The notes under the pieces: model-generated
Database searches by the model: none
What the model was told of the DNA's origin: nothing
What the model saw: the letters and a program-made list of their open reading frames with translations, nothing else
Position numbers and translations under genes: made by a program
Shown: in pieces, positions 1 to 6,230 of the stretch
Position numbering within the stretch: the first letter of the stretch is position 1
How the letters are laid out: each line of letters opens with the position of its first letter
Assembly (NCBI GenBank): GCA_943329165.2
Contig: CALQCV020000114.1
Location: 1-6,571 of the forward strand
Origin: Candidatus Nitrotoga sp. CP45
GTDB lineage: Bacteria > Bacteroidota > Bacteroidia > Flavobacteriales > Flavobacteriaceae
DNA: 6,571 bases
Reading direction: 5' to 3'

Positions 1-606
1 CGTTCGTTTTATGAAACTGATTATCGCGGATTGGAACTAGTTGGTGATTATCGTCTAACACGCAGACATTATTTGGCTGCCGAAATTGGTAACGAAAATA
101 AAACGGTTGATGATGATCAAGTCAACTTTACCACCAAAGGAACATTTCTCAAAGTTGGATTTGACTACAACTCTTTTCAGAACTGGGGGAATATGGAAAA
201 TATTATTTCTGTTGGATTGCGATATGGTGTAAGTAGTTTTAGTCAGACGTTGAACAGCTATCAAGTCTATAATCCTAACCAATATTTTGGAGAATCTCCG
301 GTAATCATCTCAGGTGAAAATTTTGATGGTTTATCAGCACAATGGATAGAAGTCGTTGCCGGTATGAAAGCCGAAGTGTTTGGCAACATATTCATAGGTT
401 TCAGCTTTAGATTAAACCGATTGGTTTCTCAAAAGCGTCCTGACAACTTTGACAATCTATATATTCCAGGTTTTAACAGAACCTACAATGGAGATTTTGG
501 TGTTGGATTCAATTATACCGTTTCTTATTTTATTCCGTTATATAAAGCCACCGTTAAGGCAAAAGAGAAAGCAAGCAAAGAGAAATCTAAAAAGAAGAAA
601 AAATAG
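1..606 (+). CDS. DUF6048-family outer-membrane protein, 3' part
   Basis: The reading frame is open from base 1 to the TAG at 604-606, giving 201 residues of a protein whose start lies outside the window. A TTG codon at 31 is only an internal leucine. The visible part alternates short stretches of polar and aromatic/hydrophobic residues separated by turns rich in N, G and D (for example GLRYGVSSF, GNIFIGFSFRLNR, GDFGVGFNYTVSYF). That is the look of an outer-membrane beta-barrel. The sequence resembles the uncharacterised DUF6048 family of Flavobacteria; the match is from memory, not a search. The last 20 residues form a lysine/glutamate/alanine tail ending in five lysines, which would lie outside the last strand. 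The function is unknown. The next gene follows on the same strand after 92 bp holding an inverted repeat. Confidence 0.7.
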   Translation, partial: RSFYETDYRGLELVGDYRLTRRHYLAAEIGNENKTVDDDQVNFTTKGTFLKVGFDYNSFQNWGNMENIISVGLRYGVSSFSQTLNSYQVYNPNQYFGESPVIISGENFDGLSAQWIEVVAGMKAEVFGNIFIGFSFRLNRLVSQKRPDNFDNLYIPGFNRTYNGDFGVGFNYTVSYFIPLYKATVKAKEKASKEKSKKKKK

Positions 607-612
607 TTTAGC

Positions 613-673
613 TGTGTGGATTTGGTTATTTGATTTCTACTTTCACGAATCACCAAATCACCAAATTAACACA
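613..673. repeat. Imperfect inverted repeat (20-bp arms) between the DUF6048 gene and the small membrane gene
   Basis: Bases 613-632 pair with 654-673 with two mismatched positions and one G-U pair, leaving a 21-base loop. The right arm holds the near-tandem units AATCACCA and AATCACCAAATT. The left arm shares GTGGATTTGGTTATT (616-630) exactly with 5501-5515 in front of the ZIP gene, and the match runs to 19 bp with one difference. The hairpin could act as a transcription terminator or a 5' leader structure, but no clean T-run follows the right arm, so I call it a repeat only. Confidence 0.7.
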
Positions 674-698
674 ATTCATAACTTATAATTAAATTATC

Positions 699-932
699 AT
701 GTCTAAAAAAATAAAATCCTTTCTTTACAATCTTATTTGCTTTGCAATACTATTCGTTTTATTCCGTTTTTTAATAGATAAATATACCAACCTTACTGGT
801 TTGTTTATTCCAATCACAGCCTTTGTTGTTGCTACACTTATAGCACCTAAATTCCAAGCGGTCCAAACTCAGGATGGTGAAAAAATATTTATGCGTTGGT
901 TGCTGTTAAAAGGTGTTCGCGAAGTAGGATAA
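699..932 (+). CDS. Small two-helix membrane protein of unknown function (77 aa)
   Basis: This ORF starts at ATG 699 and ends at TAA 930-932. It encodes a short basic N-terminus (MSKKIKS), then two hydrophobic segments at about residues 8-27 and 32-50, and a soluble tail of about 27 residues. The loop between the helices is short (DKYTNLT), so the predicted topology is a hairpin with both ends probably in the cytoplasm, given the lysines at the N-terminus. I do not recognise a named family. The ORF has Flavobacterium-like codon use, fills most of the gap between two clear genes and is not overlapped by a better candidate, so I take it as real. It lies 60 bp upstream of the NYN-LOTUS gene on the same strand and may be co-transcribed with it. 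No TAnnTTTG box is obvious just upstream. Confidence 0.7.
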   Translation: MSKKIKSFLYNLICFAILFVLFRFLIDKYTNLTGLFIPITAFVVATLIAPKFQAVQTQDGEKIFMRWLLLKGVREVG

Positions 933-992
933 GTGATTGTAAGCAGAAGTGCCCTAAAAAGCCTATCTTTATTACTTTAAAAGAACCAAATA

Positions 993-1742
993 ATGGAAAA
1001 CACAAAGTTCAACATAGCCGTATTAATTGATGGCGATAATGCCCAACCCAAGTTAATAAAGGAAATTCTGGAAGAAGTTTCCAAATATGGCAAAGCCACT
1101 ATACGAAGAATTTATGGCGACTGGACGCAACAACATATGAATGGCTGGAAAGAAATTATCAATCAATATTCTATCAGTCCTATTCAAAAGTTTGCCTATA
1201 CCACAGGGAAAAACTCTACAGACAGTTCGCTTATTATAGAAGCGATGGATATTTTGCATAGCAAAAACACTGAAGGCTTTTGTATCGTTTCGAGTGATAG
1301 CGATTATACCGGTTTAGCCAAAAGAATTAGAGAAGAAGGACTTTTTGTAATGGGCATCGGACAAAAGAAAACACCAAGTGCCTTTGTGCAATCGTGTGAA
1401 ATATTTACGTTTACTGAAAACCTTCTTGTTGAACCGAAAGCTATTCCAGTTGTTAAAAAGAAAGCCAATACAAAAGAAACCGTCGTAAAAGAAACAGATA
1501 CTGATACTACAACCAAAATAAATCATTCTATCATAGATAAAGCATTTGATATTTCGGCCAATGAAGATGACGAAGCGTATATCGCAAACATTGGAACCAA
1601 CCTGCGTAAAATATCACCAAGTTTTGACTCCAGAACTTATGGTTTCAGAAACCTAACTAAGCTTTTTGAAAGCATTGAGAAATATCAGGTGGTCAAAAAT
1701 ATCGTCAACGGACTAAATCATCCATTAGTCAGATTGAAATAG
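993..1742 (+). CDS. NYN (LabA-like PIN-fold) protein with C-terminal LOTUS/OST-HTH domain
   Basis: This 249-residue protein has two domains. Residues about 7-145 are an NYN domain of the LabA/DUF88 type. The acidic residues expected of a PIN-fold metal site are visible: D13 and D15 in LIDGDNA, D77 in KNSTDSSL, and D102 and D104 in SSDSDY. A charged linker follows (about 147-178, rich in K, T, E and D). Residues about 179-249 look like a LOTUS/OST-HTH domain, with the typical run around DSRTYGFRNLTKLFES (212-227). NYN domains are predicted ribonucleases, and LOTUS domains bind RNA in characterised cases, so an RNA-cleaving or RNA-processing role is inferred; the target is unknown. All metal-site acids are kept, so the protein should be active. 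A weak box TATCTTTA (964-971, one mismatch to TAnnTTTG) lies upstream. The protein is probably cytoplasmic, with no signal peptide. Confidence 0.88.
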   Translation: MENTKFNIAVLIDGDNAQPKLIKEILEEVSKYGKATIRRIYGDWTQQHMNGWKEIINQYSISPIQKFAYTTGKNSTDSSLIIEAMDILHSKNTEGFCIVSSDSDYTGLAKRIREEGLFVMGIGQKKTPSAFVQSCEIFTFTENLLVEPKAIPVVKKKANTKETVVKETDTDTTTKINHSIIDKAFDISANEDDEAYIANIGTNLRKISPSFDSRTYGFRNLTKLFESIEKYQVVKNIVNGLNHPLVRLK

Positions 1743-1780
1743 CTACTGTAATTTTAAGTAAACTTTAAAATTTCAATGTG

Positions 1781-1810
1781 TTTTTGCTGCCACTAAATGC
1801 ACTATTTTTG
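1781..1810 (+). promoter_or_regulatory. Candidate Bacteroidota-type promoter for the thioredoxin-like gene
   Basis: TATTTTTG at 1803-1810 matches the Bacteroidota -7 consensus TAnnTTTG in full. A TTTTTG at 1781-1786 could be the -33 element (TTG/TTTG), with a 16-base spacer, slightly shorter than usual. The box ends 42 bases before the ATG at 1853, which leaves room for a leader of about 35 bases. This is the best promoter candidate in the window, and it separates the thioredoxin-like gene from the NYN gene upstream. Confidence 0.5.
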
Positions 1811-1852
1811 ACTTTCGAAAAATCATTTTAAAGAAATTAACGTCTTTTGTTT

Positions 1853-3367
1853 ATGAAGAAATTGCTACTTGTGACAATCTTTTGTTTCTATTCATTTGTC
1901 GCCGTTGCCCAATCGGGTTATGAGATTACCATTAACCTAAAAAACGCTCCGGATTCGATAGCGTATCTCACCTATTACCAATTTGACAAAACCTTAATCA
2001 AAGATACCTGCACTTCAATCAAAAACGATAAGATTATTTTTAAAGGTAAAGGAAAACTCGACAAAGGAATTTATTCTTTAGTAAGCCAGGGAAAAGCGAT
2101 TTACTTTGATTTCTTTATCGACGAAAACACCCAAAACCTTGAACTTAAAACAGAAGCGAGTCAAAATATTGGTAAAGAGCTAACCGCACTCAATTCGCCA
2201 TTGCAAAATGATTTCTTTCGCTATGTTCAGTTCATCAACCAACAAAACAAAGACTTTCAGACTTATAAACAAACTACAAATTTAGCAACCAAAAAAGATA
2301 CGCTCGCACTAAATAATAAGCAAAAAGACATCGAAAAAAGCATTAACGATTTTGAAGAAAAGTTTATCGTTGACCATAAAGGAACTTATATTGCTGATGT
2401 GATGAACTTAAAAGTGGAAAAACTTCTCAAAGACATTCCAAAAGCGTCTAACGGCAGACCAGATAGCATTCGGGTATACCAATACTATAAAAATCACTAC
2501 TGGGACAATGTAGATTTTAAAGATGATGGTACCATTAGAAATCCATTTTTCAATAACAAAATAAAAAGATATTTTGACTCGGTTGTCCTAACACATCCTG
2601 ATTCTGTTTGTGTTGAAATTGATAAAATAATGGAGAAAACGAAACCGGGAAGTGTAACCTATATGCTACTATTGGCGCACTTAACTTATAAGTACGAAAC
2701 GTCGAAAATTATGGGGTTTGACAAAGTGTTTGTTTACATGTCTGACAACTATTTTAAAACCGGAAAAGCCAATGGTATTTATGACGATAATGATGTTGTT
2801 CAAAAAATTATCAAACGTGCTGATAAATTAAAACCACTACTTGTTGGCGCTACTGCTCAGGATTTGTTTATGATAAGGGCCGAAGACTTTCCTAAGTTAA
2901 AAGCAATGGGATTTGAAGACGCTAAAAACAGCGAAGAAATGACCAACGTTTATTATAAAAATATTGATCAGGTTAGTAAAATGTATGTCAAGTTAAGCGA
3001 TGTAAAAGCGGAGTATACCGTTCTTGTTTTTTGGGATGTTGATTGCGGCCATTGTCAAAAAGAAATTCCGATACTTTTGGAACAGTATAATGACTTATTA
3101 AAAGAAAAGAAAGATGTGAAAGTATATAGCGTTTATATGCAGCACGAAGGCGATAAGTATCTAAAATATATTGCCGAAAACAAGTTGCCTTGGATAAACG
3201 TATATGATGGCGCTCATTACAACAATGCTGTTGAGAAGTATGATGTTTACTCTACGCCTGTTATTTATATTTTGGATAAAAATAAAGTTATCAAAGCCAA
3301 ACGCATTGATGCTCAACAGATAAAAAATATAATTAAGGCAATAGATTACGAAACTAAAGGAAAATAA
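1853..3367 (+). CDS. Secreted thioredoxin-like (TlpA/ResA-type) protein with DUF4369 and DUF5106 regions
   Basis: I chose ATG 1853 because it gives a clean signal peptide: MKK, a hydrophobic core, and a probable cut after VAVA (residue 19). The TTG six bases upstream only adds two residues. The mature protein of about 485 residues has three parts. Residues about 22-115 look like the beta-rich DUF4369 region. Residues about 150-345 are helical and resemble DUF5106. Residues about 375-500 are a thioredoxin fold with active site C398-G-H-C401 in DVDCGHCQKE and the cis-proline P469 in YSTPV. CGHC is the disulfide-isomerase-like variant rather than the CxPC common in ResA and TlpA. The protein is predicted to act in the periplasm as a thiol-disulfide oxidoreductase on unknown partners. 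No lipobox cysteine follows the signal peptide. It ends one base from the convergent methyltransferase gene. Confidence 0.88.
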   Translation: MKKLLLVTIFCFYSFVAVAQSGYEITINLKNAPDSIAYLTYYQFDKTLIKDTCTSIKNDKIIFKGKGKLDKGIYSLVSQGKAIYFDFFIDENTQNLELKTEASQNIGKELTALNSPLQNDFFRYVQFINQQNKDFQTYKQTTNLATKKDTLALNNKQKDIEKSINDFEEKFIVDHKGTYIADVMNLKVEKLLKDIPKASNGRPDSIRVYQYYKNHYWDNVDFKDDGTIRNPFFNNKIKRYFDSVVLTHPDSVCVEIDKIMEKTKPGSVTYMLLLAHLTYKYETSKIMGFDKVFVYMSDNYFKTGKANGIYDDNDVVQKIIKRADKLKPLLVGATAQDLFMIRAEDFPKLKAMGFEDAKNSEEMTNVYYKNIDQVSKMYVKLSDVKAEYTVLVFWDVDCGHCQKEIPILLEQYNDLLKEKKDVKVYSVYMQHEGDKYLKYIAENKLPWINVYDGAHYNNAVEKYDVYSTPVIYILDKNKVIKAKRIDAQQIKNIIKAIDYETKGK

Positions 3368-3368
3368 A

Positions 3369-4532
3369 CTATTCTTCTAAGTTCATATACTTCCCTTTCT
3401 TGCTGCCTTCATACATTTCGTATTTTACCAAGCGGGCTTCCAAACTTCCGTTGAAAAGCTTGATTTTACGTGATGGTCGAAGTCCAACAAATTTCAAAGC
3501 TTCCAGATTTGCAGTGATAAACCAGGCATTCGTATTTGGATAATTATTCTTTAACGTATCTCCAATTTCTCTGTAAAAACGCTCTAACTCAATATTCAAA
3601 CGTTCATCGTATGGTGGATTAAAAACCATTTGCAATGGACCAGTGTTTTCCTTTTTACTATCAAAAAAATCACCTTGAATAACACTTACATAGTCATCTA
3701 GATTGGCATTCTGAATGTTGTCTTTCGCTTTCTGAACCGCACTTGGTGCTTTGTCGTAGCCAATAATAGTATGATGAAACTCCCGCGTTTTTTTCATCAA
3801 CGCATCAATAATTTGGTCAAACAAATCGTTATCCCAATCGTTCCATTTTTCGAAAGCAAATTCTTTTCTGTTGATGTTCGCCGGAATATTACACGCAATC
3901 ATGGCAGCTTCCGCCAATAATGTTCCCGAACCACACATGGGATCTAGAAAATCACTTTTCCCTTCCCAACCCGAAAGTAACAAGATTCCTGCTGCCAATA
4001 CTTCGTTTATCGGTGCAATATTCGTAGCGGTTCGGTAACCACGATGGTGTAATGAAGCACCCGATGTATCAAGTGCTACCGAAACTTGGTCACGGTCAAT
4101 ATGGATATTAATTCTTAAATCGGGGAAATCCTTATCAACACTTGGGCGTTGTCCTGTTTTCTCACGGAATTGATCCACAATGGCATCCTTTGCTTTTTGC
4201 GAAACAAACTGCGAATGCTTGAAATTATCTGAATGAATTGTAGTGTCAATAACAAAAGTTTGGTTATCTCCAATATATTTCGACCAATCAATACCTTGAA
4301 TGCCTTTATATAGATTTTGGTCGTTCGTCGCTTTGAAATAATAAATAGGTTTCAATATCTTCAATGCAGTGCGCAACGACAGATTGGCTTTGTACATAAA
4401 TCCTTTATCTCCTTTGAAACTTACGGCGCGCGTTCCAATTTCAACATCTTGTGCGCCTAATTGTTGTAATTCTTTGGCTAGTATTTCTTCAAAACCAAAA
4501 AAGGTTTTGGCAATCATTTTAAAATTCTCCAT
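3369..4532 (-). CDS. THUMP-domain class I SAM-dependent RNA methyltransferase (RlmL-type)
   Basis: This 387-residue protein has a THUMP RNA-binding domain at about residues 45-155 followed by a Rossmann methyltransferase domain of the UPF0020 type. Motif I is visible as DPMCGSGT (197-204), with a second acidic position in IGYDKAP (257-263) and the catalytic NPPY motif at 305-308, typical of N2-guanine methylation. The architecture equals the N-terminal half of E. coli RlmKL, whose RlmL module makes m2G2445 in 23S rRNA. The RlmK half is absent, so the same target is likely but inferred. I chose ATG 4532 (MENFKMIAKT) because homologous proteins begin near there from memory. The frame stays open to an ATG at 4622, but those 30 extra residues are encoded by short repeats and match nothing expected. 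The protein is cytoplasmic and acts on rRNA. Confidence 0.88.
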   Translation of the reverse strand: MENFKMIAKTFFGFEEILAKELQQLGAQDVEIGTRAVSFKGDKGFMYKANLSLRTALKILKPIYYFKATNDQNLYKGIQGIDWSKYIGDNQTFVIDTTIHSDNFKHSQFVSQKAKDAIVDQFREKTGQRPSVDKDFPDLRINIHIDRDQVSVALDTSGASLHHRGYRTATNIAPINEVLAAGILLLSGWEGKSDFLDPMCGSGTLLAEAAMIACNIPANINRKEFAFEKWNDWDNDLFDQIIDALMKKTREFHHTIIGYDKAPSAVQKAKDNIQNANLDDYVSVIQGDFFDSKKENTGPLQMVFNPPYDERLNIELERFYREIGDTLKNNYPNTNAWFITANLEALKFVGLRPSRKIKLFNGSLEARLVKYEMYEGSKKGKYMNLEE

Positions 4533-4533
4533 A

Positions 4534-4630
4534 AAATCTCTGTGAATCTCTACGTTGTTTTGTCTAAATCTCTGTGTAATAACTTTTCTTATGTTATTTA
4601 AAGAAAATACAAAGTTTAGCAAAGTTTAAT
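4534..4630. repeat. Degenerate short direct repeats upstream of the THUMP methyltransferase
   Basis: AAATCTCTGTG occurs at 4534-4544 and again at 4566-4576, with a third, shorter copy AATCTCT at 4545-4551. AAAGTTTA occurs at 4611-4618 and 4621-4628, ten bases apart. Read on the minus strand, these are CACAGAGATTT and TAAACTTT units placed between the candidate promoter and the chosen start codon. They are free of stop codons in the gene's frame, which is why the frame extends to 4622. Confidence 0.65.
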
Positions 4631-4638
4631 ATCTGTAG

Positions 4639-4646
4639 CAAAAATA
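4639..4646 (-). promoter_or_regulatory. Candidate -7 box for the THUMP methyltransferase gene
   Basis: Read on the minus strand this is TATTTTTG, a full match to TAnnTTTG. No good TTG -33 element stands 17-23 bases upstream on that strand, so support rests on the -7 box and its place in the divergent intergenic region. A transcript starting just below 4639 would have a leader of about 100 bases to the chosen ATG at 4532. Confidence 0.4.
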
Positions 4647-4649
4647 CAT

Positions 4650-4657
4650 TAAATTTG
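4650..4657 (+). promoter_or_regulatory. Candidate -7 box for the SAM-methyltransferase/ZIP/murQ run
   Basis: TAAATTTG matches TAnnTTTG in full and ends 29 bases before the ATG at 4687. The -33 region is weak: only TTTA at 4625-4628 lies at about the right distance. It stands three bases from the oppositely directed box at 4639-4646, so the two promoters, if real, overlap and could compete for RNA polymerase. Confidence 0.4.
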
Positions 4658-4686
4658 CTCGTTCAGAATTCATTTGAAAAGAATAA

Positions 4687-5484
4687 ATGTCAGACTTAAT
4701 AAATCCTAAATCCCAAATCCTAAATCCCACCCAAGGCCAAAAGGCCGAATTGAGCGGAGCTAAATCAGAAAATTGGTATGCTGACTGGTTTGATACGCCT
4801 TATTATCACATACTTTACAAAGAGAGAAATTACCGTGAAGCACAGCTTTTCATGGATAATCTCACGCATTATTTAAATTTACCTGAAAAAGCAAAAGTGC
4901 TTGACCTGGCTTGTGGTAAAGGACGACATGCAATTTACTTAAACCAATTGGGATTTGATGTTGTCGGTGCCGATTTGTCTGAAAACAGTATTGCTGAAGC
5001 CAATAAAAACAGAAATGACACGTTACATTTTGTGGTGCATGACAAACGTGAGTCATTTAACGAAAAGTTTGACGCTATCTTTAATTTGTTTACCAGTTTT
5101 GGTTATTTTGAAAACAGAGAAGACGATATAAAAACCTTGTTAGCCATCAAAGAAAGTCTTTCTGAATATGGGTTTGCTGTGATTGATTTTATGAATTCGC
5201 AAGTCGTGATTGATAATTTGATTCCAGAAGAAACCAAAGAAGTCGATGGTATTACTTTTCACATTAAAAGATATGAAACAGGCGGGTATATTATCAAGGA
5301 AATTGATTTTGAAGATAAAGGCGAATCATTTCATTTTACCGAGAAAGTTAGAGCCTACACTTTAGAGGATTTTCAGACTATGATGAACGAAACCGGGATT
5401 TATTTATTGGATACTTTTGGCGATTATAAGCTTAAAAAATTTCATAAAAATACAAGTGAACGTTTAATAATGATTTTTAAATAA
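4687..5484 (+). CDS. Class I SAM-dependent methyltransferase, substrate unknown
   Basis: This 265-residue protein carries a clear class I fold. Motif I is VLDLACGKGRH (71-81), the acidic end of the second strand is D96 in GADLS, and a motif IV-like strand is FDAIFNLFTSFGYF (128-141). The C-terminal part (about 185-265) is beta-rich, as in small-molecule methyltransferases of the methyltransferase-25 type. No motif points to a given substrate. ATG 4687 is the only ATG ahead of the domain. Residues about 5-28 are low complexity: a perfect 14-bp tandem repeat encodes NPKSQILNPT, and the conserved-looking protein seems to start near W30 (WYADWFDTPYYH). A TTG at 4750 is the only other plausible start. 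The gene follows a candidate promoter at 4650-4657 and is followed after 77 bp by the ZIP gene on the same strand. Confidence 0.85.
   Translation: MSDLINPKSQILNPTQGQKAELSGAKSENWYADWFDTPYYHILYKERNYREAQLFMDNLTHYLNLPEKAKVLDLACGKGRHAIYLNQLGFDVVGADLSENSIAEANKNRNDTLHFVVHDKRESFNEKFDAIFNLFTSFGYFENREDDIKTLLAIKESLSEYGFAVIDFMNSQVVIDNLIPEETKEVDGITFHIKRYETGGYIIKEIDFEDKGESFHFTEKVRAYTLEDFQTMMNETGIYLLDTFGDYKLKKFHKNTSERLIMIFK
4701..4728 (+). repeat. Perfect 14-bp tandem repeat inside the methyltransferase N-terminal coding region
   Basis: AAATCCTAAATCCC is present twice without a gap or mismatch (4701-4714 and 4715-4728), and each unit is itself two near-identical heptamer-like halves. Since 14 is not a multiple of three, the two copies are read in different frames (NPKSQ then ILNPT), so the repeat is a DNA-level feature and not a protein repeat. 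Just downstream GGCCAAAAGGCC (4735-4746) is a small palindrome. Confidence 0.85.
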
Positions 5485-5485
5485 A

Positions 5486-5554
5486 GTGGATTTGTTATTT
5501 GTGGATTTGGTTATTCGATAGCCAAATTACCGAATTACCAAATTACCGAATTAC
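5486..5554. repeat. Tandem and inverted repeat cluster in front of the ZIP gene
   Basis: The left half has two near copies of a 15-bp unit (GTGGATTTGTTATTT at 5486-5500 and GTGGATTTGGTTATT at 5501-5515). The right half has four octamers in a row, CAAATTAC and CGAATTAC alternating, at 5523-5554, so it is also a perfect 16-bp tandem duplication. Bases 5505-5517 pair with 5531-5543 with one mismatch across a 13-base loop. The cluster fills nearly all of the 77-bp gap and ends seven bases before the ATG at 5562. It is related to the inverted repeat at 613-673. Confidence 0.8.
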
Positions 5555-5561
5555 CAACTAA

Positions 5562-6230
5562 ATGAATTACTTATTACCTTTACTATCAGTACTTATTGGC
5601 TATTTAATTGCCTTACTGCTTAAACCAAAAGCAAAGCAAAACCTAAAGTTATTATTGGCGTTTAGTGGTTCGTTTTTATTGTCGTTAACCGTTATGCATT
5701 TGCTTCCTGATGTTTATGAAAGCGGGACTAAGAGTATTGGTATTTTTATCATGTGTGGAATCTTATTCCAAATCATTTTAGAATTTTTTTCCAAAGGTGC
5801 CGAACACGGTCATGTTCATGGCCATGACAAACTAACTCAAATGCCTTGGTTGTTATTTATCAGTTTGTGCATTCACGCTTTATTAGAAGGATTTCCCGTT
5901 GGGCGAAATCATGATTTAGCCTACGGAATTGCGATTCACCACTTGCCTATTGCCATCATCTTAACGTCATTTTTTCTAAATGCACAGTTAAATAAAGTGG
6001 CATTGTTTATCTTCATGGTGACATTTGCTGTAATGACACCATTAGGAACTTTAGTTTCTGATAGCTTTCCGATGCTTAACGAATACTACACTCAAATAAC
6101 CGCCGTGGTTATCGGAATTCTGTTTCATATCTCTTCCACAATTATCTTTGAAAGCAGCGAAGGACATAAGTTTAACATCGCTAAAGTTTCGATGATTATT
6201 TTGGGAATTGTGTTGGCGAGTTTTTTATAA
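5562..6230 (+). CDS. ZIP-family metal transporter
   Basis: This 222-residue membrane protein has about seven to eight hydrophobic segments (roughly 3-20, 30-48, 57-75, 95-112, 121-140, 145-165, 176-198 and 207-222). ZIP marks are H46 and P49 in VMHLLPD, a histidine-rich loop EHGHVHGHD (81-89) between the third and fourth segments, the fourth-segment motif IHALLEG with H105 and E109, and the fifth-segment motif IHHLPIA with H126 and H127. The family imports divalent metals such as Zn2+, Fe2+ or Mn2+ into the cytoplasm; the metal here cannot be read from sequence. In the fifth segment the glutamate of the usual HNxPEG-like motif is replaced by I130, so the two-metal centre may be altered. The length is short but normal for bacterial ZIPs. 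The gene lies 77 bp after the methyltransferase and 41 bp before murQ. Confidence 0.88.
   Translation: MNYLLPLLSVLIGYLIALLLKPKAKQNLKLLLAFSGSFLLSLTVMHLLPDVYESGTKSIGIFIMCGILFQIILEFFSKGAEHGHVHGHDKLTQMPWLLFISLCIHALLEGFPVGRNHDLAYGIAIHHLPIAIILTSFFLNAQLNKVALFIFMVTFAVMTPLGTLVSDSFPMLNEYYTQITAVVIGILFHISSTIIFESSEGHKFNIAKVSMIILGIVLASFL

Noticed and set aside
31..606. A 191-residue gene starting at TTG 31
   Set aside because: The frame is open to base 1 and reads protein-like sequence there, so the gene enters from the left and the TTG is internal.
449..688. A 79-residue plus-strand ORF
   Set aside because: It overlaps the 3' end of the DUF6048 gene in another frame and runs on through the inverted repeat; its hydrophobic look comes from reading barrel codons out of phase.
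1053..1526. Three minus-strand ORFs opposite the NYN-LOTUS gene
   Set aside because: They overlap each other and a strongly supported gene, show no known motif and fit antisense shadows.
1751..1771. Possible terminator hairpin after the NYN-LOTUS gene
   Set aside because: The stem is almost only A-T pairs with a bulge and a two-base loop, and no clean T-run follows directly; too weak to call in AT-rich DNA.
1847..1852. TTG start for the thioredoxin-like gene
   Set aside because: ATG 1853 follows two codons later and gives a standard signal peptide beginning MKK.
4862..5056. Minus-strand 64-residue ORF opposite the methyltransferase
   Set aside because: It lies entirely over the SAM-binding motifs of the real gene and looks like a shadow, as does the one at 55-282 opposite the DUF6048 gene.
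5486..5554. CRISPR-like array
   Set aside because: Units are only 8-16 bp and directly adjacent, with no spacers of constant length and no cas genes nearby.
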